Source: Bacteroides neonati
Lineage (GTDB): Bacteria > Bacteroidota > Bacteroidia > Bacteroidales > Bacteroidaceae
Assembly: GCF_000499785.1 (NCBI RefSeq)
Contig: NZ_HG726019.1
Coordinates: forward strand, 320,645 to 384,644
Reading direction: 5' to 3'
Length of the DNA: 64,000 nt
Shown here: piece by piece, positions 51,797-60,055 of the stretch
Layout: each line of letters starts with the position of its first letter
Position numbering within the stretch: the first letter of the stretch is position 1
Position numbers and translations under genes: made by a program
The notes under the pieces: model-generated
Database searches by the model: none
Seen by the model: the letters and a program-made list of their open reading frames with translations, nothing else
Told to the model about the DNA's origin: nothing

Positions 51797-53278
51797 TCAT
51801 CTCCGCAGCCGCGCCACGGGGATGTTTAACTGTTGTCTGTACTTGGCTATGGTGCGCCGGGCTATCGGATACCCCTTTTCTTTGAGTATATCGGCCAGTT
51901 CATCGTCGGTGAGGGGTTTCTTCTTGTTCTCGCTGTCGATGCACTCTTTGAGTATTTTGCGTATCTCGCGTACCGAGAGCTCCTCGCCATCCTCGGTGGT
52001 GTAGCCGTCGCTGAAGAAATACTTCAGGGGGTAGATCCCGAAGTTGGTCTGCACGTATTTACTGTTGCTCACGCGCGAGATGGTCGATATGTCGAGCCCC
52101 GTGCGTTCGGCCACATCTTTCAGGATCATGGGGCGCAGCAGCGATTCGTCTCCTTCGGTAAAGAAAGGGCGTTGCAGGTCGATGATGGCTTGCATGGTGG
52201 TCATCAGTGTATTCTGCCGTTGCTTCACGGCATCGATAAATCCTTGCGCCGCATCCATCTTCTGTTTGAGAAACATCATTGCCTCGCGTGACTCTTTCGA
52301 CTGGTTCGCCCGGTTGCGGGTATGCTCCTCGACCATTTCGGTAAAGTCTCGACTCATGCGCAGCTCGGGCACGTTGCGGTTGTTGAGGTTGATGTTGATG
52401 CTGCCGTCGTCGTACGTATCGACCAGAAAGTCGGGCACGATCTGTTGCAGGTTTCGTCCGATGGCTTCGCCCAGCGAAGCACCCGGGCGCGGGTTTAGCT
52501 TGGTGATCTCTTCGATGGCCTCGGCCAGACACTCTTCGTCGATATTGAGTTTGCGGGCTATCTTGTCCCAGTGTTTGCGGGTGAACTCCTCGTAACACTC
52601 GGTGATGATCTGCTCTTCGAGCACGAGCAACACGTTGAGCTTGCCCGGTTTCCACTTGCGACGGATCTGTATGAGCAGACATTCCTGCAGGTTGCGTGCA
52701 CCCAGTCCGGGCGGATCGAAGTCTTGAATGATCTTCAAGGCCTCTTCCAGCTCCTCTTCGGTAGCATTGATGCCGACGTAGATGGCGAGCTCATCGCTGA
52801 TACTTTCGAGGGATTTGCGCAGCAACCCATCGTCGTCGAGCGAGCCGATAAGGTATTCTGTCAGTTCCAGTTGGTGCTCGGTGAGGTTGCGCTCGTGCAG
52901 TTGTTCGCGCAAGAATTCGTAGAACGAGGTAGCGTCCGAGAAAGGAATCTCCTCGGCCTGCTCGCCCCGCGAACGGTTGTTCTCCTGCAATTTATAGTCG
53001 GGGATGTCGTCTTCGGACAGGTAATCGCCCAGCGAATCGTATTCGTTGGGGTCGGTTTCCGTACTGTTATCAGCGGTGTCGCCCTCGGCATAATCGTCGG
53101 CGGCGCTCTCATCGCGCCCCTCTTCGAGGGCGGGGTTTTCTAACAGTTCGGCGTGTATGCGGTCTTCCAATTCAACGGCAGGGAGCTCCAGCAACTTCAC
53201 TACCAGAATCTGCTGGGGTGAGAGCGTCTGAATTTGCTGCTGCGCCTGCGATTGTATTTGACGTGAACCTTGTGCCAT
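51797..53278 (-). CDS. rpoN: RNA polymerase sigma-54 factor
   Basis: This 493-residue sigma factor directs transcription from -24/-12 promoters with an AAA+ activator. Region I is glutamine- and leucine-rich (QIQSQAQQQIQTLSPQQI), an acidic region II follows (about residues 50-110), then the core-binding domain, and the C-terminus has the DNA-binding HTH and the RpoN box (ARRTIAKYRQQLNIP). It is probably the first gene of the run through ispG. No sigma-54 activator gene is in the window. Confidence 0.97.
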   Translation of the reverse strand: MAQGSRQIQSQAQQQIQTLSPQQILVVKLLELPAVELEDRIHAELLENPALEEGRDESAADDYAEGDTADNSTETDPNEYDSLGDYLSEDDIPDYKLQENNRSRGEQAEEIPFSDATSFYEFLREQLHERNLTEHQLELTEYLIGSLDDDGLLRKSLESISDELAIYVGINATEEELEEALKIIQDFDPPGLGARNLQECLLIQIRRKWKPGKLNVLLVLEEQIITECYEEFTRKHWDKIARKLNIDEECLAEAIEEITKLNPRPGASLGEAIGRNLQQIVPDFLVDTYDDGSININLNNRNVPELRMSRDFTEMVEEHTRNRANQSKESREAMMFLKQKMDAAQGFIDAVKQRQNTLMTTMQAIIDLQRPFFTEGDESLLRPMILKDVAERTGLDISTISRVSNSKYVQTNFGIYPLKYFFSDGYTTEDGEELSVREIRKILKECIDSENKKKPLTDDELADILKEKGYPIARRTIAKYRQQLNIPVARLRR

Positions 53279-53308
53279 TGGTTTCTGCTTTTACGTTGTT
53301 TATCGCTA

Positions 53309-53316
53309 CAAAAGTA
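53309..53316 (-). promoter_or_regulatory. Predicted -7 box of the rpoN operon
   Basis: The minus strand reads TACTTTTG (TAnnTTTG), 31 bases before the rpoN start, with no clear -33 element. Confidence 0.5.
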
Positions 53317-53359
53317 ACTTTTTAACGACAGATTACATTGATTAGACCAATAATTTTTA

Positions 53360-53388
53360 TTTGTATAACACTAAATTCGCTATCTTTG
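53360..53388 (+). promoter_or_regulatory. Predicted promoter of the aminopeptidase gene
   Basis: TTTG (53360-53363), 17 bases, then TATCTTTG (53381-53388). The -7 box is exact; the spacing is slightly short. Confidence 0.5.
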
Positions 53389-53415
53389 TTGCACTAACTT
53401 AAAATATAGAACGTT

Positions 53416-54789
53416 ATGTTTGGTAAAGAGACGTATGTGCAGCGCAGAGCCCTGCTGAAGAAAAAAGTGGGTTCCGGAGTGTTGTTGTTTCTGGGCAACG
53501 ATGAGTGTGGATTGAATTATGGAGACAATACCTTCCGCTATCGGCAGGATTCGAGTTTCCTGTATTACTTCGGTCTTTCCTTTGCCGGCCTTTCGGCTAT
53601 TATCGATATTGACGAAGACAAAGAGATTATTTTCGGTGATGAACTCAGCATCGACCACATCGTATGGATGGGTACGCAGCCCACGCTAAAGGAAAAGAGC
53701 GAGCGGGTAGGCGTGACGCACACCCTGCCCTCGGCTGATATCGTGAACTACCTGCACAAAGCCGTAAGCAAAGGACAAACGGTGCACTACCTGCCTCCTT
53801 ACCGTGCCGAGCATAAGCTGAAGCTGATGGACTGGTTGGGCATAGCCCCTGCTGCACAGGTGGCTTCGGTTCCATTTATTCGCGCCATTGTAGACCAACG
53901 TAACCATAAGTCGGCCGAAGAGATTGTCGAGATCGAAAAGGCGTGCGACATTACCGCCGATATGCACCTGACGGCAATCAAAATGATCCGTCCGGGTATG
54001 CGCGAGTGTGAAGTGGCTGCCGCCATCGAAGCCGTGGCACTGGCTGCGGGAGGCGATTTGTCGTTTGCCACCATCGCTACGGTGAACGGACAGACGCTGC
54101 ACAACCACTATCATGGCAACACAGTGAAGTCGGGCGACCTCTTCCTGATCGATGCCGGAGCCGAAACAGCCATGGGCTATGCCGGCGATATGTCGTCGAC
54201 CGTTCCTGCCGACCGAACCTTTACCGCCCGTCAACGCGAAATATACCAACTCCAGAACGCCATGCATCTGGCCTCGGTCGAAGCCCTTCGTCCGGGAGTT
54301 CCCTTTGTCGATGTGTACGATCTCTCGGCACGCGTCATGGTCGAGGGTCTCAAAGACCTCGGATTGATGAAAGGTGATGCGACCGATGCCGTACGCGAGG
54401 GCGCACACGCCATGTTCTATCCCTGCGGACTGGGGCATATGATGGGACTCGACGTGCACGATATGGAGAACCTCGGCGAGCAATGGGTCGGCTACAACGG
54501 TCAGCCCAAGAGCACCCAGTTCGGCCGCAAGTCGCTTCGTCTGGGCATGCCGCTCGAACCGGGTTTCGTGCTCACCATCGAGCCGGGCATCTACTTCATC
54601 CCCGAACTGATCGACCTATGGAAAGGACAGAACAAGTTCACCGACTTCATCAACTACGAGAAGCTCGAAACGTATCGTACCTTCGGAGGCATTCGTAACG
54701 AAGAGGATTACCTCATCACCGAGACCGGAGCCCGTCGTTTGGGTAAGAAGATTCCGTTAACCCCCGAAGAGGTAGAAGCCTTGCGATAA
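53416..54789 (+). CDS. pepP: M24-family aminopeptidase P (Xaa-Pro aminopeptidase)
   Basis: This 457-residue cytoplasmic metallopeptidase removes N-terminal residues before proline. An AMP_N-type domain (about residues 1-150, with YFGLSFAGLSAII) precedes the pita-bread catalytic domain. Metal ligands can be seen in LIDAGAETAMGYAGDMSST (two aspartates), CGLGHMMGLDVHD (histidine), LTIEPGIYF (glutamate) and GIRNEEDYLITETGA (glutamate). It is followed after three bases by the EamA transporter gene. Confidence 0.93.
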   Translation: MFGKETYVQRRALLKKKVGSGVLLFLGNDECGLNYGDNTFRYRQDSSFLYYFGLSFAGLSAIIDIDEDKEIIFGDELSIDHIVWMGTQPTLKEKSERVGVTHTLPSADIVNYLHKAVSKGQTVHYLPPYRAEHKLKLMDWLGIAPAAQVASVPFIRAIVDQRNHKSAEEIVEIEKACDITADMHLTAIKMIRPGMRECEVAAAIEAVALAAGGDLSFATIATVNGQTLHNHYHGNTVKSGDLFLIDAGAETAMGYAGDMSSTVPADRTFTARQREIYQLQNAMHLASVEALRPGVPFVDVYDLSARVMVEGLKDLGLMKGDATDAVREGAHAMFYPCGLGHMMGLDVHDMENLGEQWVGYNGQPKSTQFGRKSLRLGMPLEPGFVLTIEPGIYFIPELIDLWKGQNKFTDFINYEKLETYRTFGGIRNEEDYLITETGARRLGKKIPLTPEEVEALR

Positions 54790-54792
54790 CTC

Positions 54793-55692
54793 ATGACAGA
54801 CAATTCCAAAGCAACCGTCTATGCCGGCATCGCCGTGTTGAGCTGGTCGACGGTTGCTACCGCTTTTAAGATATCTCTCACCCATCTCACTCATTTCGAG
54901 ATGTTGCTGGTGGCAAGCTGTACGGCTTTGTGCCTGTTTATACTCCTGCTCACCGTTCAACGAAAGTGGACGCTGGTGCGCGCCCTCCCTGCCCGGCAGT
55001 GGAGGCGTTTCGCACTCATCGGTCTGCTCAATCCCGTTGCTTATTATCTGGTGCTGTTCAAAGCCTATGCCCTCTTGCCGGCACAGGTGGCACAACCTAT
55101 TAACTATGCGTGGCCCATTGTGCTGCTCATCCTGCTGGCTCTCTTTGCGCGGCAGCCCATCCCGCGGATGAAGTACATCGGTATGTTCATCTCGCTTGCC
55201 GGAGTGGCACTCATCTCTTTCGGCTCGGGTAGCATGGCGGGTAGCACTGTGTCGGTAACCGGTCTGTTGCTTGCCGCACTGAGTGCCTTTTTGTGGGCTG
55301 CTTATTGGATGGTCAATAATAAGAACCGAACGGTCGATGGCAGTGTAACCCTCTTTATGAGCTTCCTCTTCGGCACCCTCTATCTCGTGGCGGGTGCTTG
55401 CGTGGTGGGAGTCAACATCTCTACCCTGCCCGGTATTCTTTCGGGTATGTACGTGGGCGCTTTCGAGATAGGCGTTCCGTTTATCTTCTTCGGTCTGGCC
55501 ATGAGAAAAACCACCAATCCCGCGTTGGTCAACCAGATGTGCTATCTCTCGCCGTTCCTCTCGCTTTTCCTTATCGCTGTGGTGCTGGACGAACAGATTG
55601 TAACGACTACCTACATCGGTTTGGCACTTATTGTAACGGGTATCGTGTTTAACGAATACCTTGTACGCCCTGTTATCAAAGCCGCGCGCTGA
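54793..55692 (+). CDS. EamA/DMT-family membrane transporter
   Basis: This 299-residue inner-membrane protein has ten predicted helices in two EamA repeats (about residues 8-135 and 150-290). The family exports amino acids, nucleotides or other small metabolites; the substrate is not predictable. It starts three bases after the aminopeptidase stop, so they are co-transcribed, which would be compatible with export of peptide breakdown products. Confidence 0.9.
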   Translation: MTDNSKATVYAGIAVLSWSTVATAFKISLTHLTHFEMLLVASCTALCLFILLLTVQRKWTLVRALPARQWRRFALIGLLNPVAYYLVLFKAYALLPAQVAQPINYAWPIVLLILLALFARQPIPRMKYIGMFISLAGVALISFGSGSMAGSTVSVTGLLLAALSAFLWAAYWMVNNKNRTVDGSVTLFMSFLFGTLYLVAGACVVGVNISTLPGILSGMYVGAFEIGVPFIFFGLAMRKTTNPALVNQMCYLSPFLSLFLIAVVLDEQIVTTTYIGLALIVTGIVFNEYLVRPVIKAAR

Positions 55693-55742
55693 TTCTTTGG
55701 GCAAGAGACTCCTCTTTAAAACGCGAAAACATACCCCTTTCG

Positions 55743-55774
55743 CTTGTTTTTCAATACTTTATTGTGTAACTTTG
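55743..55774 (+). promoter_or_regulatory. Predicted promoter of the HU-like gene
   Basis: CTTG (55743-55746), 20 bases, then TAACTTTG (55767-55774). The expected transcription start near 55781 lies just before the palindrome array, which would then be in the 5' leader. Confidence 0.6.
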
Positions 55775-55791
55775 GTGCTCAGATAAAGCTA

Positions 55792-55875
55792 TTCTCACCT
55801 AGGTGAGAAGGTCTCCCCACCCGGGTGGGGAAGTCTTCTCACCCGGGTGGGGATAATTACCCACCTTGGTGAGAA
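55792..55875. repeat. Array of four 18-bp palindromes on an exact 22-bp period
   Basis: The units are TTCTCACCTAGGTGAGAA (55792-55809), TCCCCACCCGGGTGGGGA (55814-55831), TTCTCACCCGGGTGGGGA (55836-55853) and TACCCACCTTGGTGAGAA (55858-55875). Units 1 and 2 are perfect palindromes; unit 3 combines the left half of unit 1 with the right half of unit 2; unit 4 is a further hybrid. Each is followed by a 4-base spacer, so centres are exactly 22 bp apart, about two helical turns. The array lies between the predicted promoter and the HU-like gene. It could be an operator array bound on one face of the DNA, or an RNA structure in the leader. Confidence 0.85.
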
Positions 55876-55952
55876 AGCTATTATGCGGCGACCATTGAGC
55901 AACTTTCTGCCGAGGAAACACCCGATTGTAAACCATCTAATACAGTAAAGCT

Positions 55953-56558
55953 ATGCCTATTCGATTTGAGTGGTACGAAAACCCCACAACCCCCGACCAA
56001 GAGGAAGAGATTAAACATTATCATGCACGTCCTACGCTCAACGGGCGGGTCGACACGACACAACTTGCCCAGCAAATTCAGGGGCGTTGCTCGCTCACGA
56101 AGGTGGATGTAGCTGCGGTTCTCGACGCCTTGTCGGCTGTTGTGGCGGAGCACTTGCAGGAAGGAAAGCGCGTGCATCTCGATGGACTGGGCTATTTTCA
56201 CATCTCTCTGGCAGTAGACGGAGAAGTGGAGGCGCAGACCAAGCGGCGCAATACGAAGGTGAGGATGAAAGCGGTGAAGTTTCGTGCCGACAGTAAGCTG
56301 AAAGAGAATATCGGAATCATCGAAGTGGAGCATACCAAATACGGTGCACACTCCCGGCGGCTTAGCAACGAGGAGATTCGGGTACGGTTGGCGAAGTATT
56401 TCTCTGAACGGAAGGTAATGACTCGAAGCGACTTTCAAGCCTGTTGTGGCATGACGCGTAATACCGCCACCCGGCACATTCTTCGCTTGCGTCAGGAGGG
56501 TGTATTGAAGAATATCGGTACGCGCATGCAGCCCATCTACGTTCCGGGCGAGGGGTGA
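55953..56558 (+). CDS. HU-like DNA-binding protein with C-terminal winged-helix extension
   Basis: This 201-residue protein belongs to the Bacteroidetes HU-related histone-like group. The HU/IHF-type domain is at about residues 37-120 (LTKVDVAAVLDALSAVVAEH, then GKRVHLDGLGYFHI). After it, about 132-195 looks like a winged helix (MTRSDFQACCGMTRNTATRH, then RLRQEGVLKNIG). It is cytoplasmic and probably shapes or regulates DNA. The leader of 170 bases with four palindromes suggests autoregulation, which is inference. Confidence 0.82.
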   Translation: MPIRFEWYENPTTPDQEEEIKHYHARPTLNGRVDTTQLAQQIQGRCSLTKVDVAAVLDALSAVVAEHLQEGKRVHLDGLGYFHISLAVDGEVEAQTKRRNTKVRMKAVKFRADSKLKENIGIIEVEHTKYGAHSRRLSNEEIRVRLAKYFSERKVMTRSDFQACCGMTRNTATRHILRLRQEGVLKNIGTRMQPIYVPGEG

Positions 56559-56574
56559 AGTGTATGGAAACGAA

Positions 56575-56606
56575 TACGGGCGTAAGCCGTTAAGCATACG
56601 CCCGTA
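56575..56606. terminator. Bidirectional hairpin between convergent genes
   Basis: TACGGGCGTA (56575-56584) pairs perfectly with 56597-56606 over a 12-base loop, between the HU-like gene and the sensor kinase gene. The U tracts are short. Confidence 0.6.
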
Positions 56607-56633
56607 GAAAATTGTATAGACTATCTTGAACCG

Positions 56634-58175
56634 TTAAGCGTGCAGCTCGAGTATAAAGCGGCTTCCTTTCGTATAGCCGGTATCGAGCGTTAGGCTACCG
56701 TTCATCTTGGTAGCGATGAGCGCGCAAATCGGAAGTCCCAGCCCATCGCCCTGTGTAAGGTCCTTGATCGTGGCAAAGGGTTTGAAGAGGTTCTCCTGTT
56801 GCTCGGCGGGGATGCCCACACCCGTATCGGTTACGATGAATTGGTGTGTATGAGCACCTCGCTTCTTAAAGTCGAGGATGATTTTTCCTTCTTTCGTATA
56901 TTCGGCAGCGTTTTTGAGCAGGTGTGTCAAGATGCGTTCAAGCTGTTCGGGGTTGGTTTTTACTTGTAGCTTGGGTGCATTGATGGTGACGCTAACCTCG
57001 GGGGCGATAACTGTCTTGTGCTTCTCTACCAACTCTTCGCAGAAGGTGCTGATGTTGTTGATGGTGGTCATCTCATAGCCTTCGGCAAGCGAACTTTCCA
57101 GCGAAGAGAGCTCTTGTATGTGGTTGCTGAATCCTCTGAGCGCATCGACCTGCGCCAGCATCGGTTCGGCTCCGGGCAGTTGACGGGCAGAGGCGGTCAG
57201 TGTGTTGAGCGTCGGTTCCATCTGTGCCGATATGTTGCGGATGAACTGGGATTTAAGTTCGTTGCGCTCGTTGGCTATCCGGATACTCTGCTTCTGTTTG
57301 CGAACGGTGGCGATGAAGCGCAGCAACAAAATGCCCAGAAAGGCCAGTGCGGCAATCAGAATTACCGCCAAGATGCAGAGTGCGATGATGATGTACTGTT
57401 TGCCCGCCAGTGAGTCGTCTTTCTCTTGAATGATTTGCCGGCTTTCGTTGTGCTGGCGTTTGAGTACGTTTACCTCGTCTTGTGCGGTGAGCGATTTTAC
57501 AGAGTCGGTCCACACGATAAACTGCTCGTATGTGCGCCCCACCAAGGCGGCGTTGTTTGCTTTGCGGGCAATGGATATGAGTTTCTTATAGCACTCGTTG
57601 ACTTTTTCGTAGTTCTTCTCCTTTTTATATTGTGCGATCAGCTTATTAAAGCAAGCGTCGCCCTCGGTATTCTGTCCGAAGGAATAGTAATAGCTGGCCT
57701 GTGTGTACAGTAAGTCTTCATTGAGCGTGCTGCTGCCTGCTTGGCGAGCGAGCTCTTCAAGGGCTTTGAGTTGTACGTTGGCTTGTGCCGGGTTTTTGAG
57801 TTTGATGTACATCTGCAATCGCTCTTTGGCGATAGGGAAGCGAAGGTCGTAGAGCTTCTTCTGCTGTTTGACCTCACCGGCCAAGACCACCGCCTCTGCG
57901 GCTCGGCAGATGTCGAAAGCCTCTTTGTAATAATTCTCGCGATGATAAAGTGCACTCACATTCATTCCACACTCTACCGCATGCTTGTAGTTGTCCTGCG
58001 CGGCAAAAGCTCCGTAGGCTTGCATGAATAGGTAACGTGCTTTGACGTATTCCTTCTGTTCCAAACTGCTTTGTGCCTGCTTCATAAGCTCTTCGGCTCT
58101 GTTGGTTGTGCCCTGAGCATTGCATACTGTACTGAAACAGAGAATGATGGTAATGATTAATGTAGTAAGTTTCAT
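56634..58175 (-). CDS. TPR sensor kinase-like protein lacking the phospho-acceptor histidine
   Basis: This 513-residue protein has a signal peptide, a periplasmic TPR-rich domain (about residues 22-255), one membrane helix (about 261-288), a dimerisation helix and a full HATPase_c domain: N box HLLKNAAEYT, G1 VTDTGVGIP, F box FKPF and G2 GDGLGLPIC. In the dimerisation helix the normal SHEIRTPLN is replaced by SAQMEPTLN, so the histidine position is alanine (residue 317). It cannot autophosphorylate at the usual site. It may act as a phosphatase, a partner kinase or a pseudokinase. No response regulator is adjacent. Start at 58175 (signal peptide), not the in-frame ATG at 58199. Confidence 0.85.
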   Translation of the reverse strand: MKLTTLIITIILCFSTVCNAQGTTNRAEELMKQAQSSLEQKEYVKARYLFMQAYGAFAAQDNYKHAVECGMNVSALYHRENYYKEAFDICRAAEAVVLAGEVKQQKKLYDLRFPIAKERLQMYIKLKNPAQANVQLKALEELARQAGSSTLNEDLLYTQASYYYSFGQNTEGDACFNKLIAQYKKEKNYEKVNECYKKLISIARKANNAALVGRTYEQFIVWTDSVKSLTAQDEVNVLKRQHNESRQIIQEKDDSLAGKQYIIIALCILAVILIAALAFLGILLLRFIATVRKQKQSIRIANERNELKSQFIRNISAQMEPTLNTLTASARQLPGAEPMLAQVDALRGFSNHIQELSSLESSLAEGYEMTTINNISTFCEELVEKHKTVIAPEVSVTINAPKLQVKTNPEQLERILTHLLKNAAEYTKEGKIILDFKKRGAHTHQFIVTDTGVGIPAEQQENLFKPFATIKDLTQGDGLGLPICALIATKMNGSLTLDTGYTKGSRFILELHA

Positions 58176-58298
58176 CTTGTTAGATTTTATAGGATACAAA
58201 TTTAACTAATTATCAGAATATCGACAAATATTCTGATAAAAAACATGGGCAGATAACTAAATAGTTATCTTTAGGTTCGATGTGGCTGTTTGCGGCTT

Positions 58299-59972
58299 TT
58301 AATAAACAAAACTGCTGCCGCCCAAAAACTCGCGTAGGAGCGAGGTGGGTGGGATTTCTTTGTCTTGTACCGGGATGAAATACTTAATGAATTTCTGTAG
58401 TCGGTAAGCCTCACAATACTCCGGACAGTTGCGTGCAACGCCAGTAAGAATGGGTTCGGCATGTGCCCGTAGCACGGCAAACTCAAACAGTAAGGCCGAG
58501 TTGAACATCACATCTGCATTCTCTTGATAGGGGAATATCCATTTGTCTTCGCCGGCGCGTACGCTTGGCCACCGCGAGATAGTCTCCTGAGCCGAATATC
58601 CGCGGTAATTGAAATCACGGATGATGCGTCGCAGCAGGCGGTTGTCGGTCGTGGGTATCCAGTTGTGATCGTCGAGCGAGATGGTGGTAAGTGCCGATAC
58701 GTATATCTTGAACTTCTGATCGTTGGATATCTGTGGTGTTAACTCGGGGTTCAGGGCATGAATACCTTCGAGAATCAGAATGGTATGCTCGCTGATTTTA
58801 AGTTTATCGCCTTTATACTCTTTCTTGCCCAATGTAAAGTTGTAGCGTGGAATCTCTACCTCTTCGCCCCGAAGGAGTGCTTGCAGGTGTTCGTTGAATA
58901 ACTCCAGGTCGAGCGCGTAAAGCGATTCATAATCGTAATCTCCGTTTTCATCGCGCGGGGTCTCCGAACGGTCTACAAAGTAATTGTCGAGCGAGATGGG
59001 GTAAGGTCGCAGTCCATTGGTCATCAGTTGAATGGAGAGACGTTTGCTAAAGGTTGTTTTGCCCGACGAAGAGGGACCGGAGATCAAGACTAACTTTACT
59101 CGCTCTTCGTTTTCGCCTCGCATGAAAATGGTATCGGCTATCTGTGCGATTTTCTTTTCCTGCAATGCTTCGGCTACGTTAATCAAGTCAGTGGCATGAC
59201 CGGCTTCGCAGGCCTGGTTGAAATCGCCTGCATTGTTCACGCCCATAATGTAGCTCCAGTTTAAATATTCCTTAAACACATCGAGCATTTTCTCTTGTTT
59301 CACTACTTCTTCGAGGCGGGTAGGGTCTTCCTTGCTGGGAATGCGCAGCAACAAGCCGTCATAGTACTTTACAAGGTCGAATACTTTGATGAAACCTGTA
59401 CTTGGCAGTAGATTGCCATAATAATAATCGACCGTATCGCCCAATGTATAGTAATAGGTGTAAAGTGATCCGGAGGTCTCGAGCAGCTTTACCTTATCTT
59501 TCATACCGTGCTCACTAAAGATGCGTACTGCTTCGGTTGTATGACACTCGGTGCGTAGATACGGAATGTCTTGATCTACGATTTCGTGCATGCGCTTTTT
59601 GATCGCTGTTATGTCTTCGAGCGTGACGGGGCGTCCCAAACGGAGGTTGCAGAAGTAACCCTTCGATATGGGGTGCTCGACAAAGAGTTTTCCATCGGGA
59701 AATAGTTCGTTGATTGCTTTGAAAAGAACGAAACAAAGTGAACGTACATACGTGCGCATACCGGAAGAATCTCTTACATCTAGAAACTCTACGTCCTTGT
59801 TGTTGTAGACGCGGTAGGTAAGCCCCTCTGATCGATTATTGACTTTGGCGCTAACTACCGGATAAGGGAAATTAAGATTTAAACCGTAATAAATATCCAA
59901 AAGTGAGCTGCCGATAGGAAATTCTCTATAAATATTATTATTTTTGCAATAAATTTGTAACATCTGTTTCAT
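58299..59972 (-). CDS. Uridine kinase-like nucleoside kinase fused to ThrRS-type N-terminal domains
   Basis: This 557-residue cytoplasmic protein has an N-terminal TGS-like domain (about residues 1-70) and a domain resembling the second additional (editing-associated) domain of threonyl-tRNA synthetase (about 75-250), then a uridine kinase/phosphoribulokinase domain from about residue 290 with Walker A GPSSSGKTT (299-307), ISLDNYFVDR and LEGIHALNPEL. The kinase should phosphorylate uridine or cytidine. The fusion is known in Bacteroidetes, Firmicutes and Thermotoga relatives; the task of the N-terminal part is unclear. It stands alone between a terminator-poor gap and the divergent phosphate transporter. 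Confidence 0.9.
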   Translation of the reverse strand: MKQMLQIYCKNNNIYREFPIGSSLLDIYYGLNLNFPYPVVSAKVNNRSEGLTYRVYNNKDVEFLDVRDSSGMRTYVRSLCFVLFKAINELFPDGKLFVEHPISKGYFCNLRLGRPVTLEDITAIKKRMHEIVDQDIPYLRTECHTTEAVRIFSEHGMKDKVKLLETSGSLYTYYYTLGDTVDYYYGNLLPSTGFIKVFDLVKYYDGLLLRIPSKEDPTRLEEVVKQEKMLDVFKEYLNWSYIMGVNNAGDFNQACEAGHATDLINVAEALQEKKIAQIADTIFMRGENEERVKLVLISGPSSSGKTTFSKRLSIQLMTNGLRPYPISLDNYFVDRSETPRDENGDYDYESLYALDLELFNEHLQALLRGEEVEIPRYNFTLGKKEYKGDKLKISEHTILILEGIHALNPELTPQISNDQKFKIYVSALTTISLDDHNWIPTTDNRLLRRIIRDFNYRGYSAQETISRWPSVRAGEDKWIFPYQENADVMFNSALLFEFAVLRAHAEPILTGVARNCPEYCEAYRLQKFIKYFIPVQDKEIPPTSLLREFLGGSSFVY

Positions 59973-60055
59973 TCTGGCTTTTTATAGGGTGAATAAGGTT
60001 CGCTAAATATAGGTATAATCAATCAGAGAACAAATAACTATTAATATAATTATAG

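Noticed and set aside
54757..55704. Open 315-residue minus-strand frame opposite the EamA gene
   Set aside because: It is strongly hydrophilic and histidine/glutamate-rich, the mirror of a membrane protein read backwards, with no recognisable domain.
55792..55875. Palindrome array as a CRISPR
   Set aside because: Spacers are 4 bases, units vary and are palindromic throughout, and there are no cas genes.
55881..56597. Open 238-residue minus-strand frame opposite the HU-like gene
   Set aside because: It would run through the intergenic hairpin; the plus strand has the HU and winged-helix domains and a promoter.
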